From Congeria kusceri (taxonomy: Eukaryota; Mollusca; Bivalvia; Myida; Dreissenidae), in assembly GCA_027627225.1 (NCBI GenBank), contig JAPFQT010000162.1, positions 227,001 to 291,000 on the forward strand: 64,000 nucleotides of DNA. The letters are read 5' to 3'. The notes under the pieces were generated by a model. That model was not told the DNA's origin, did not search any database, and was given only the letters and a program-made list of their open reading frames with translations. This document shows, one piece after another, positions 1 through 13,000 of this stretch. Made by a program: the position numbers and the translations under genes. How positions within the stretch are numbered: the first letter of the stretch is position 1; each line of letters begins with the position of its first letter.

Positions 1-550
1 GTCTAAATATCGTATGTGTATTTTTGGTGATTTTATGTATAAAGTGTTAATCCAAAATTATATGTGTCATTACAACATTTTGTAACTTTCTTGTTATTGT
101 TGACTGCAGAGTTATAAAAAATTCTACAAATAATTATAAGTTTATTTCCATGATTAAAGTTTACTGTTGTCTACAATGTTACTGTAAAATTTCAAGTAAA
201 TACCTGTATAGCACACCACAAATACGAAAGCCGCAAACCACTTCATCTTTTATTCGCGTGTAATTTTTTACGTGCAACTTATTTGAAGTTCATGCAGACA
301 GTGAATGATCTGTCCGGTTGGGAAGGCTTTCTGCGCATGTGATCTGCGCAGGATTGCTAGGTATTCGGTACATTCTTTTAATAGGACCAACGACCTTGTC
401 ATTGTCGAAAATTCAGCTCTTCTTAACCGTAAAATTTTCAAAATTATGTTTACGGTTTATAATTTAAACGTACTGTTTAGTCGTACTCAAGTTCAAAGCT
501 TTTCCGAAGCTATAGTAGTTGTTAAATGATTCCACAAACAGCAATCTTTT
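1..550. other. AT-rich flank, no gene seen
   Basis: I see no coding exon, tRNA or clear repeat here. Short open frames near 305-529 have no recognisable domain. The recognisable inverted repeat begins just after this stretch. Confidence 0.5.
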
Positions 551-835
551 CCTCGGGTATGGCGTGACAAACGTTGCAATATTCTATGTCAAATATATTC
601 ATTCAATCCCTGAAAATTTTCATTCAATCCCTGAAAAATTTATGTGTTCTTACAAAATAATTGTGGTGTTAAAATATATTTATGTTATAAAAAATATTGT
701 GATGTAAAAAAATAAATAAATTTGTTCTTAAAAATATATTTATGCAGTTAAAAAAAAAATAATTTGTTCTTAAAAATATATTTATGCAGTTAAAATATTT
801 TTGCATTGTAAAAAAAATATATGTTGGGTAAAATT
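551..835 (+). repeat. Left copy of long AT-rich inverted repeat
   Basis: The block starts CTCGGGTATGGCGTGA and runs through TGCAATATTCTATG, a doubled ATTCAATCCCTGAAAA motif, TGTGTTCTT and GTGGTGTTAAAATATATTTATG. It ends in tandem-like units of about 50-80 bp rich in AAATATATTTATG. The same order of motifs is present in reverse complement at 25055-25340, about 24.5 kb away. The first 80 bp also occur alone at 15282-15361, so at least that core is a dispersed repeat. The block lies just upstream of the presumed first HECT exon. It may be a terminal inverted repeat of a large transposon or two independent insertions. Confidence 0.7.
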
Positions 836-893
836 TGCACAACGGGAAATCTTCTTCATTGTAACAAGGATTCTTAATGGCTGGCGGATTTCA

Positions 894-1042
894 ATGACAG
901 CTTCCACCAATCGTGATACATCGACTATCTCCGGAATCCTTCGTAAGATAGATGCAATAAATCGTCTGCTGATCCAGAGTGAGCTACCACGACCCGAAGC
1001 AGAAGAAATCAAGCCAAAAAGGCAAAATGAGTGTCCGTTCAG
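894..1042 (+). CDS. HECT gene, candidate exon 1
   Basis: An ATG at 894 opens a frame rich in charged residues (STISGILRKIDAINRLL) that ends at a GTCAGT donor after TTCAG in phase 2. Joining it to an acceptor after AAAG at 3976 keeps the frame. A canonical-looking CAG acceptor four bases upstream would bring in a stop. Another small exon could lie between. No domain is recognised. Confidence 0.5.
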
Positions 1043-4000
1043 GTCAGTATGCAAATAATACTTAACTTTTGGCTACTGAACATCATACCATGTTGTGGTA
1101 GAACAGTGAGCATTTCGCGTGTATTTGTAAGCCATGCAATTTTGACATATTTACAGTTGGTGATTGTTGTTTCGCTACCGGACAGTTCGCTACGAAACTG
1201 TTTCGCGGCTAGTCAACAGTTTATCATCAAAATGAGGTTGATTCGCTCCGAAGTAGTTTCTACCCCTAAATGTTTGGACCCCAAGAAGTTGCGCTCTTGT
1301 TTGTTTAACTACTAACTACTTAAAATAATAACAAAAAAACGCATCTTCTGACTTCTGTTTTTAATTATCCTTCATTCCATTAATATATGTGCCAAAAGTG
1401 CTATACATTCAGCCACCCCCATAGTTTGTCATTTAAGAAATAATTATTATAAAACTTCGATTGTTATCTCATTCTGTATTTAGACAATTCAGTCTGTGAC
1501 ATAGATTTTTTGTTGTTGTTGTAAAAATTGAATTATAGAATTTGTAAGGACAGTGAACATTAAGATTTTTGTAAAAATAAATGCTATAGTCAAGTGCCCT
1601 GAAATGACGCTGCCCTATTTGGACGCATTTTTTTCTTTTTCAAGCATTACGCCACAGGAAGCTTTTGCTGATATCATACTGCCATATATACTAGTAAACA
1701 CACCCTAATTTAAACTATTTCTAGAAATATACTTATCTGAGTTTTGAGATGTTAGTGCAAGAATACATCAACTAAAAAAAGTAGATCAACCCATTTTTAT
1801 ATGATTTGCTAATTCAAAAATAACTGGCATTTGGTAAGTCCGTTTATTGCAGAACAGAATTCTGAGGAAAATAGTATATGTCTGTCTGTCAGTGTCACTT
1901 ACTCCTTTTATATGTCTTGTAACTGTCTTGTGACAATATTAAGTGAATAAGTTATAAATTCCATTTTCTAATGTATATGCCTTATACAAATAACAATTGC
2001 AGAATTATTTGTTACTGTATATTTTAAATGAGTTTTACATTGAAAGATAGTGTGTCTGTAAAACATGATCAATCATGAAAATTATAGAGATTTTTAGTTA
2101 CAATTTGAAAGTAGTGATCTCCTTTTATTTGTTAGTATTGAGTGAGTTATGAGTCACAACTGGGTATTTGTCGAAAAAATACTATTTTTATTGCTGTTAC
2201 AATTTATCTAAGTGGTTGATAAAAATAACAATATTTATTACTGTTAAAAACACTATAGATTCAAACATATTCTGCATTTAAGTGGTGCAAGTCTATTTTT
2301 TAAGTGGTCCAGTGTACTGCAATGTTGAAATGAGAATTTATAGGCAGAAAATCAAATGCGTTATTTTAGGTCCCTCTCAGAAAATGTGGAATTATGGTAT
2401 TATTTTTCATATAGCATTCTATTTATTAAAATTCTTCTTCTGTTCTTCAGAATGTTTATCTTGACAATATCTAGGCCAAGTTTGAATCTATGTCACCTTT
2501 GTCCAAAAAATAGGTCACCATGTCAAATGTTAGAAAAACATTGTTACCACTCTAGAAGCCACATTTATGACTCAATCATAAAGAAACTTGATCAGAATGT
2601 TTATCTTGACAATATCTAGGCCAAGTTCGATTTTGGGTCATGTGTGTCCAAAAAACTAGGTGACCATGTCAAATCCTAGAAATTCTTGTTACCACTCTAG
2701 AAGCTACATTTAGGATTAAATCTAGATGAAACTTTGTCAGAATGTTTATCAAAATTTATCCAAGTTCAAATCTGGGTCACATGTGTCCCAAAACTAGGTG
2801 AACGGGTCAAAACTTAGAAAAACCTTGTTACCACTATAGAAGCCACATTTATGACTCAATCTTGATGAAACTTGGTCATGTGTGTCCAAAAACTAGGTGA
2901 CGGTCGTCAGGTCACATCTTAGAAGACCCTTGTTACCACTCTTGAATTGTCATTTATGACTCAATCTTGATGAAACATGGTCAGAATGTTTATCTTGACA
3001 ACATTTAGGCTAATTTTGAATCTGGGTCAATTGGGGTGAAAAACTAGGTCACCAGGTCAATCTTCGACAATTGGTGTACCTTGAACTCAGGTGAGCGCTT
3101 TAGAGAATAGCCGTTGTTTCATGGAAACCCCAGATGTAAATGTGTGCACCCTGTAGTCATCACATTCCAATTATCAGTTATTCCAGTTGTTATCACATCC
3201 ACTGTGACATCTATATTTTTTAGATTATTTCAAAGGCCAAGGTAACCAATGCCACTTTTTTATTTTTCATTAATACTTTTTTATGAAAAATTTATTTACA
3301 ACTTTAAGCATGCCACTTTCACATTACCTGCCTAGTTAGTTTTCAGATTTCTGGGCACTTGTTCATAGATTTTGCTATTTTGTAAAAATGTCAATAAAGA
3401 AACTAAAAAACTTGGAATAATATTCAATAATTATAATAGCAAGAAAATATGTTGAATAAATTTTCTTGCCTTAACCGGGATTCGAACCCGGGACCTTTGG
3501 GATTCAAACTAATGCCTAGAAAAATCTTGCGCTTGAATGATAATTTTACCACATGCTACTGTACCCGGTATCAACTGTGTGCATTCGTATAGTGGCCGGT
3601 ACAATTAATTCATTATATACAATTGTACATCTACTACTGTTTTTTCTGCGCCCGAGAACAGTGTTCCTGAGACAACATTTTATAATTTTAAAAATACATT
3701 TAAATATTTTACTGAGCATTTATAAAAACGAGACCTATGTGTTAAGCATCAATTTAATCAATACTTATTTAAATATAATATTTTTGAAAATGTAATACCA
3801 TATTAGCCGTCGATATGTCCCTTGAAGAAGATCAAACTCAGTGGCCACTGTCTCTCTGTCAGTATTCATTTCGCTTGACTGCAACTTGAAATAGTTTATT
3901 TAAGTTTAATTTACTACAAAGAACAGTTTGATTTGCATCAGTCTAAACATAACTTTAAATTTTCCATTTCAGAAAGATCTCGAACTCTTATGAGCAACAA

Positions 4001-7000
4001 TTTGGCAATGCAGGTGTCGTCTTGCTTTGGAACGCCAGAAAGGCCTAATGCTGAAACAATGGGATTGGGACCAGGAAATACTTCAGGACAATCTTCTAAA
4101 TCTTCAAACTTTACAAATTCAAATCTACATGTGAGACAGAACTTGTCAAGAAAACAATCTAGAACAATGTTTAAAAAAAACAAACCTACAAAGGAAAAAG
4201 TGTTCAAAGTAGTATTTCTCAAACAAGTAGACTTGCCCACTAACTTTTCGAAAGATCTGGTTTTGGTGGAAGGCCTCATCAAAATAAAAAGCAATACGGA
4301 GCAATCGGAGATAATTTGTGAACTTCTTCAGATACTAAAGAATTGTGACTGTGATGCTGAGGATATTGTTATATTGACCAACTCAGCGAAGACCCTTTCA
4401 ATTCCCAGCGTGACCACTGACTTCCAGTGGTCATTCGAAACCATTAAGATGAATGTTGGCCAAGGAAAACTTCATGTAATGGTGAAAATAAATGACAAGG
4501 TGAGTGAAATATCATAAGTCTACAACGTAATAATTATGTCCTGTTTTAAATAAAATGTAAATTAAATGGATCACAGTTCAGAGCTTTTTTCACCATTTTG
4601 TGAATAGGACCTATACCAAAGAAATTGGGATTTTCATGTTCAATTTATTTATACATTGGGACACTTTTAGCTGGCACGGGAAACTCTGTTGCAGAAGTAA
4701 AATATTTTTAATAAGTAATTCAATTTGTACAGTGTACAGTCAATGTGTGCAGAACACAAACCTGTTGTATGATCCTATCCAGACAAGTGGTAGAGCTGCT
4801 AGATTCTCAACAATCAACAAGCTTAAAACAACACTGGAGAAGAACTGTATTACAGTCTGCAGTGTGTAGTGATGTCAATACTTCATGATATATGTTTCTA
4901 TTCTACTCTTGCCACTTGTATTATTGTAGGTGTTTGATATCTGTTGAAATGTGTGTATTTTATAAATAAATTATAACAATGGGCATTTAAGAGAAACTAA
5001 AAAATGCAGTTTATTGTTGTGTTTGCATTAACTCTTAAATACATTTGTTTTGATTAAATAACATGAAAATAAAAATTCAAACATGGCAGGGCGACCCATC
5101 AGCCATGTTCCCTGCTCATCTGTTGGCTTTGCCCTCTGTGCCTAAGCAAAAGTCTGGGGAAAGGCTTGCACATAAATTTATTAATTATTAATTAATAAGT
5201 ACAAATCTACTAGAAATGATGATACTTGTATTTCGGACTATAAAGCAATCATTCGGGCTATAAAATTCTTCACGAGTCAAAGTCCGAAGGACTATTGTCT
5301 AAAAAAGTTTTTGGCACAGACTGTAAATGTACATTAAGTACTGCTATACGCATGCGCACTATCAATAACAGGACTGTAGTGTAGTTAAATTCTCCTTGAA
5401 TTAGGCGATTTTTGTAGGCGAGAGTTCTAATCCCACGGGAGGCATGTACCAAAAAATTTTGTTTGGCTTTGTATATAATTGTTCTTAACTATTCCGTCAA
5501 TTTATCATTGGTAGTAGATATAAATATCAGCCTAGAGAGAATATGCAGAGAATAAGAGAGAATATGCACTGTTTTAATATATGTCATAATATTGAGGGAA
5601 ATGCAGTCGATATGCCCCTTTAAGGCTAATATTTTTTTGGTGTTTTATGGGAATCCCTACCCTATTTTTCGAACAAAGCAAATAAAAATAACAATTGTGA
5701 ATTTTATTAACAATTTCCGAGCCGACTAGGTATATTATTAATAGAACATATACTAGTTAGGACATAAAAAGGTTTGGAAAATAATATAAATAAAAAAAAT
5801 ACAAATTGTATCTGTCAAATACTTATTTAAATAGTTTGAAACTAAATTATTTTTCAATTTTAAACTAACTTATTTTTAATGAGCTTGTTTTAGCCTTGTC
5901 TAATGTAAGTTGAAATTAAAAAAGAAGCTGTGTTTTGAAATTAAATGATTATTTTTTGTCGATCGGTGTTAAAAAGTGATTTATTTAATTTTTTTTATAT
6001 CCACCCGTCTCAATTTTAATATAAAAGTTCCCGTAAAACAAATAATAAAAAAATACTGGCCTTAAGAAACAGTGTTCCTGTCCACAAATCAGATAATTTA
6101 TTTATGATCACTATATAAATTAATTTCATTTACCACATTGTCACCTGCCATTGGCCAGTGCTAAAGGTTGTTTGTTTGATATATCAGTAATTAAATTAAA
6201 TTTTCAAAATGCGGCTGTAATGTTAACAGAGCAAAATGCATTGAAACATGGATTTTATAACTGCAGCTTCAATAACTGTTCAAGCTTTTTATCTCACCTG
6301 AGCTCAACATGTTCAGCTCATGATGTGCTTTTTGCAATCACCTTTTGTTCGTCATGCATCCTCAACCTTTTCCTTGTGAACTCACTGGAAGTCACATTTA
6401 TAACCCCATCTTTATGGAACTTGCTCAGAACATTTGTTCTTAGAACATTCTTAGATTAGAACATTGTTCTAACAATGTCTTTACTGAGTACCGGTATTGA
6501 CAAAGGTTCATTAAAAAACATGGCAACCAGGGAGGAAGGCAACACCTTAGAATAGTTTAGTTCCTTAGGGTCTCAGGTGAGCGCCCTCTTGTTACTGTAC
6601 TGTTACTGTGAAAATATGGTTTCAATACAATGTTGAATGAAATACCAGGTATATTTACTGTTTAGGTACGTAGGTGTAACATTATAAAATAAAGTCTTCT
6701 CTTTGGTCTATTCTTTAAAATGGATGCCAAACTTTTTTGACACGGCCAAATGTGGGTGTATAATTGTATCTTTTTAATGAAGCCAAAAAAGCTGTCTTTT
6801 CATTTCATTCATTCAGTACAGATACACACCTATTAGTTTCATTGCTCTAAACTGGAGAAGTATGACACTGCATTTTGTTGTTAAAGTTAAAGTAAATATC
6901 TGCTTTAGGAATGTAAGTCACTGATAAATTTGAAAGTGTATTCCGAGAGCGAATATTGCAGGAACAAACATCTCAGGAGCATTCATCTCGGGAGCATTCA

Positions 7001-10000
7001 TCACAGGAGCATTCATCTCAGGAGCACTCATCTCGGGAGCATTCATCTCAAGAACAAACATCGCAGGAGCATTCATCTCCGGAGCATTCATCTCAGTCTG
7101 CAGATTGCATACACATGGAGGCTGGGACACCAACTGTCTTGATAAAAAAGTCCATTCTGCAGGTGAGGTTTACTATGTTGGCAGATTGTAACTTTTCTGT
7201 ATGTCCTTGTTCACCTAGGCAAATCTGCATCCATGATCCGCAAAAAATGAACAAGACTTGCAGTTAAAATCATTTGAACCTTGTCCATTTGTTTACAATC
7301 CGTTTCTGCAAAGGATATCCATAAAACATGTATAAAAATCAATCAATGAGTGATTTTATGCGGTGCTGGACACCAATGTATCTTAACTACCATATTAAGT
7401 AACCTGTCATACATGTATGTGCGTGTAAATTATAACTAAATTTCAATTACCCCGGTAACTGCATAATACTTATTTCAGGGTAGGCTTGTACATTATGGCT
7501 TATGCTTCACTTTGCAGTTTCTGTTCTAGCTTCACATTAATTGAATACAAAAAAATAAAGAAAAAATCTCTGAAATATGGTAGAAATTATAAATATTGTT
7601 TTGTTTATTGATAATCATCAATTGAAATGAATAAAATTATAAAGCATTTATAATGCTTTTCATTTGTATTTTGGAAATTAAGTGTAGGTCTTACAAATTG
7701 GTCAATTTGTTAGATTTTGACATTAAAGGTCTCGGTCTTCTCAAAGTACAAAACTACATGTATAGACATTTTTGTTATAAAGTTACGTGGAGCCAGGAGG
7801 TGGGGGGGGGGGGGGGGGTTTAGGTTTAGGCCATAACAGTGGAAGTTTACCATTACTGCAGTACAAAATGAAGTTGGAATATGTTATTACTAGTCCTCTA
7901 CATGGATATGGGATTTCAGTACAAGTGTACAGATATAGGGCAATTTGAAGGTAATGCACATTTTTTAATTGATCGGGGTTTTCACCCGACCAGTAGGGGA
8001 CTCCTGTATTGCGTGCAATACTGTCAAAGCCTTTTTTTCTTATTTCTCTAGAGTAAGCCTTTTACTGTATTATTCTATTGTTTAAAGGATGATTCGGATG
8101 TAGAGATGCTGCCTGAAATTTATGTTAGAAAAAGGAGATGTTTACAATTGAAGGTCAGTAATACATTAATAAACTTTTCTAAAACCGCAAGGCTTAGATG
8201 TTTAATATTTAGTATGTAACATCGTATAGTGGTCATCTACAAAGTTTGTTCAAATCATGCCCCTGAGATAAAAACTGGCCACAACCTAGGGGTCACATGA
8301 TTTATTGTGGAGCCCGCTTGCGGGAAGCTCGATATAGCAGTCACAATGGTTGAGTGTATGTGTGTGGGTGCGTGTGTGCGCGCGTCTGAGCTTGTCCGGA
8401 CTGTAACTTCATCATTCTTCATGCAATTTGAAAATAATTTACCAAAAATGTTCACCATATGAAGAAGGTGTTTTACCCCTTGGGCAAAGGTCAAGGTGAC
8501 ACTTAAGGCCAAAGGTCAAACATGTACATGGTGCAGCTTGTTAAATAATTTCAAGTATAAGGCCTAGAGGTGTAATTTGGCATGCTACAGCATATGGTAG
8601 TCCTCTACCAAGTTTGTTCAAATCATGCCCCTGGGGTCAAAATTGGCACGCCCTCGGGGTAAATTGTTTTCCTTACATATATACAGTGCAAAATTTAAAA
8701 ATCATCCCTGAAACATTTCATTTTCATTTAGGCAGCTTCCCTACCAAGGGGTCATGTGTCATATTGTCTGGACGTTCCAGTCCGTTCCAGTCCATTTAGC
8801 TATTGCCCTTTGATTATTAACAATCAACCCATCTGTTGACAAAGCATTGATATTCTTGTATTCAGACTACTCGTACAAAAAGGGAAGAATCAACATCACA
8901 TATCAAGGAATCAGATGACGATTGTGACATTGCAGCGGCAATTAAGGCCAGTCTAGCGGACAGGTGAGTTCATATTTTCATGACTATCCAACTGCAACTG
9001 TACTGTTATTTGTAAGAAGGTAATAAGTATACCGAGTGCAATTCAGGATACACAAGTGAAAATGGTATATCATTTCTGTGTATTATGCATACTTATAGAT
9101 CTGTGTATTATGATTGTTGACCCTGTTTACTTTTGTGATCGTTGACAGCTTTACTTTGAAGATAAATCGTATGTATTTTAAATAAAATACTTTGTTTATT
9201 ACTGCATACTCGTAAGAAGGCTTTTTTAAAAATAAATTACAGACTCGATATTTTCACGTTGGTTAAGTTGGAATGAATGAAAATGAATGAGCTTATTTAG
9301 ATTGAAGCCTCATATTTTAAGCCTGTTAAAGTGTTTACCTGTTTTTCAGTGGAATACTTTAGGCAGCTTTTAAATTACCTGAGTAGAATATTATGCATAA
9401 CCATAAATGTAAATACTGTGTCAAAGCATTGTGACGGTGGTGTTCACCTTCAGTGATTTGTTTTCAAATGTGCATGTTTTTTAGTGGAAATCCCAAGGCA
9501 ATACTTGAAGGTTTGACAACACAAATAGAAATTGATGGGGTAAACATCATAAATTGCGACAGATCTGATGTTCTGGATGGTGCAAGGAGAGGCTTCACCA
9601 GAAAAAAATTAAACAACAAGTGCAAACTTAGTGTAAAGTTTTCTGGTGAATACGGCAAAGATGGTGGGGGGCCAAGTCGGGAGTTCATGCGGCTCGCATT
9701 GACTGCCATTCGAGACTCGCCCATATTCGAAGGGGAAGCAAATTTAAAAATGATTCGCCCGGACATGCCAATAAGCTAGAACAGCACATTTTATCTCTTA
9801 TTGCATGCAACACGTACCCATTTAAATACTTGGTCATTCTTCTGGTCAGCTATTCAGTTAATCACATGATTTCTCCGGACCTTAACGTTTTATTAAAACA
9901 ATACTGCCTCTGCCACTATCTACTTCTAATTATGTTTATATGCCCCCACTTCAAGTGTAGTGGAGGCATTATAATAGCTCATTTTGTTACTTAGTGCTAC

Positions 10001-13000
10001 ATTATGTTACTTTGTCCAATCAAGTCTCATTACATCACACATTTTTGGAAAAGTGAAAGATTTACTATAAATGAAGACAATGGTGGTACGCCTATTACTA
10101 GCTCTCAATGTTTATGATGGATTTTAGCATGAATTTTTATGCCTCCACGGAGTGGGAGGCATTAAGCATTGCACTTGTCCGTCCATTCGTCCGTCCGTCC
10201 GTCCGTCCGTACGTACGTCCGTACGTCCCGAAGCTTGTGTTTTGAACTCCTCTTTAACTAGTGGGTGGATCTCGATCAAACTTTCACAGTTGAATGACCT
10301 TAATGTGTAGATGATCGTAAAGAAAGGAATAGTGACTGCGACCAGTTTTGGCTGAATTATGGCCCTTTGTCTTTTTGTCTACTGTAGAATATATAGTGGA
10401 TTTGTCTGTGTCCAAACATCTGTTTTGGGGGCATCAGTGACCGTGACACATTTCTAGTTTTATTCATACATTATTTAATTTGTTTGTACTTAGAAAATAT
10501 TCATGTCTATTTTACACAGATACACATCTTATCTTAGTTTAGTTTAAACCTACTTATTTTAGCTTGATTGGATTCAAAGTCTAAGGCTTATTGAGACACT
10601 CTTGAGTCCGTTTCCTGGGTAGAACCAGTACTTGGTGTCTTAGTAGAGAAGATCTTGAGAACGCTCACAAAGTGGGGATCGAACCCTCGACCTCTGGATC
10701 GCTAGGGGGCCACCATATCCACTACACCACCGGGACCTGTGTATTGGAGATAAAAAGTCAAAATGCGATACGGATGTTAAAGCTTTACATATGTGTCAAT
10801 GTGGTATGTGGGGTTATTCATCACCTTCAATGACAGCTGAAGTTAAATTTAGAAAACTATGCATGTTATTGAAATTAATTTGCTACATTTTTTAGCTCAC
10901 GTGAGCACGAAGTGCTCGGTAAGCTAATGGTATTGGGGACCTCTCCTTTGGCGCCAGTCGGCCATCAACAATTTGATATGTGCTCAAGACAGAGACTTTT
11001 TATCCAATCTTATCTATCACCATTTCTGTATGACCACAAAATCTCGGATAGGATTTTTATTGGACACAACCACACTATAAATACAATAGTTATTTCAAGT
11101 AGTCATTTAAAGTATTGTTAATACCCATCAAAAACATCCCTTAAGCAGACTTTCAATTGTGATTAAAACACAATCTGGACATAACTCAATTCAAAGATTA
11201 GTGGATAGATTATGGTACTGAGAGCTGTAAATGCTTCAAGCATTTAATCCTGATTGACATGGTGATATGGATTACCCCAAAAAACACTGTTCCAGCCAGT
11301 TTCATAAGCCATATAGTAATTTTTATTGCTTGCTGATGTCTATATGTGGGGGATTGAAATCATCTAAAATGTATTATAAGTTTGGGGAGGGGGGTTGCGG
11401 GGGGGTCATACATACATGTTTTACAAACATCTCTTGTTAAAGCTTAAATTGGGATTGAGTGGTAATGGATCGGTTGGCAACAGGCATCATTGCCTGTTGG
11501 CTTGAAAAAAAAAGGAAAACATGGACTTTATTCAGGCCAATAATGACACTTCATTTTTCAGCCAGTCTTAACCAGACTTTGTGACTGACCATTATGCTGT
11601 CAGCAAAAGCCAAACAAGTTTAAACAACAAACACCTATTTGTAGCCTCATGTTTGTGGAAAAAACAGTTTTAAACAGAAAAGAGAAACCTAATGTTTCAT
11701 CCAAATCTTGTGAACAAGCCAGAGAGTACGCATTCACAGTTGCCATTTTATTCGCTAAAAATGAGTGGCTTTATTGATGTTGATAACAAGCCAGATACGT
11801 TCATGCAGTCAGATCCTATTGAGAAATAATTTTTGCTTGATTGAAAACTGATGAATTGGTTTCCTACAAGTAAACCTTACACTGAATTAAGTGTACATGG
11901 AATGTTAAATGGAACCGAATTAATAAAAAATGGCATATCACTTTCTGGTTCATACAATCAAACCAATCTTAGCCCTTTTTTGCATAAATGTGTTATATAT
12001 GTACTTTTATTTTCAAATCCGTCAGCATTGTATATCACTTTGGTCTGTGTAAGTACTCCGGTGAGGGCTTGAGGCCATCATGGTTTTAAATTTCACATTA
12101 ATCTGTATATGCGTTAATATACATGTGTACATGTTATGGTTACAGGTGAAGAAAGATGTGATTAATTCTTGTTTGGAAGGATGATTTCATATATCCTTGT
12201 ACACAGAGGGCCTTCTCCCAGTTTCTTCTCAAACCTAATGTACAACCTGATAGCTGGTAGATCTTGTTGCCCACAGATATCAGATGTTGTGGACACAGAA
12301 ATTAGAGCACAGCTACAAATGGTATGATTCAACACTAAAAGCACGCAGACTGTAAATATTACTGTCATTTTGTATACAGCAGCTTGTTGTTAATTATACT
12401 TTCGCTACAAAGTATAGGGGGGTATACTGGAATAACCATGGACGCCTGTCTGTCCGTCCGTCAGACTGTAGACACAAACTTGTCCAAAGACGTTCTCCTA
12501 AACTTTTCCATGTACAACATTCAAACTTGCGTTCATTGTTCCTTCTTATATGAAATTTTGCATGTGCGATTTTTTTCGTCCTACTTTAATCATCCTACAT
12601 CACCACTTTCAGATGTGGGTGGAGGGGCCAATAGATTTGTCCTTGTCCGTCCATCTGTATATTCATTGTACTTGAGTGTGTGCGTGTGTGTGTGTAACTC
12701 AGAAAGTATAATGGCTGGAGTAATTAAGTTTTATAACCATATTCATCAGCATATGAACATGTGCACCTGGGTATTTTGTTGCAGTTATTTTCCGACATCA
12801 TAAAGAGTTTTGGCCTGTTTTTAGCAAATAATGACATTTTTGGACTTACCTTTAACTCCTAAAGTATACCTGATAGAGTGATATATCTAAAGTTACAAAC
12901 ATAATAATTAGCATGCGACTAATTTAAACAACATAAGCTGAGTTTTGTGACAATCAGCAGAACGTGGGGGCATCCATGTCCTAATGACGCATTTCTAGCT

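Noticed and set aside
3465..3500. tRNA gene from the GGTTCGAATCCCGG motif
   Set aside because: Only the T-arm region is good. The A box and acceptor stem are degenerate and related fragments occur nearby, so a SINE is more likely.
6930..7142. Alternative frame over the EHSSQ repeat (SIHLGSIHHRSIHL)
   Set aside because: Its phase fits neither neighbouring exon and it stops before the donor.
10912..11121. Missing HECT exon in intron 6
   Set aside because: The frame lies in a dispersed repeat opening GCTCACGTGAGCAC and has no HECT-like sequence. The shifted frame of exon 6 explains the gap better.
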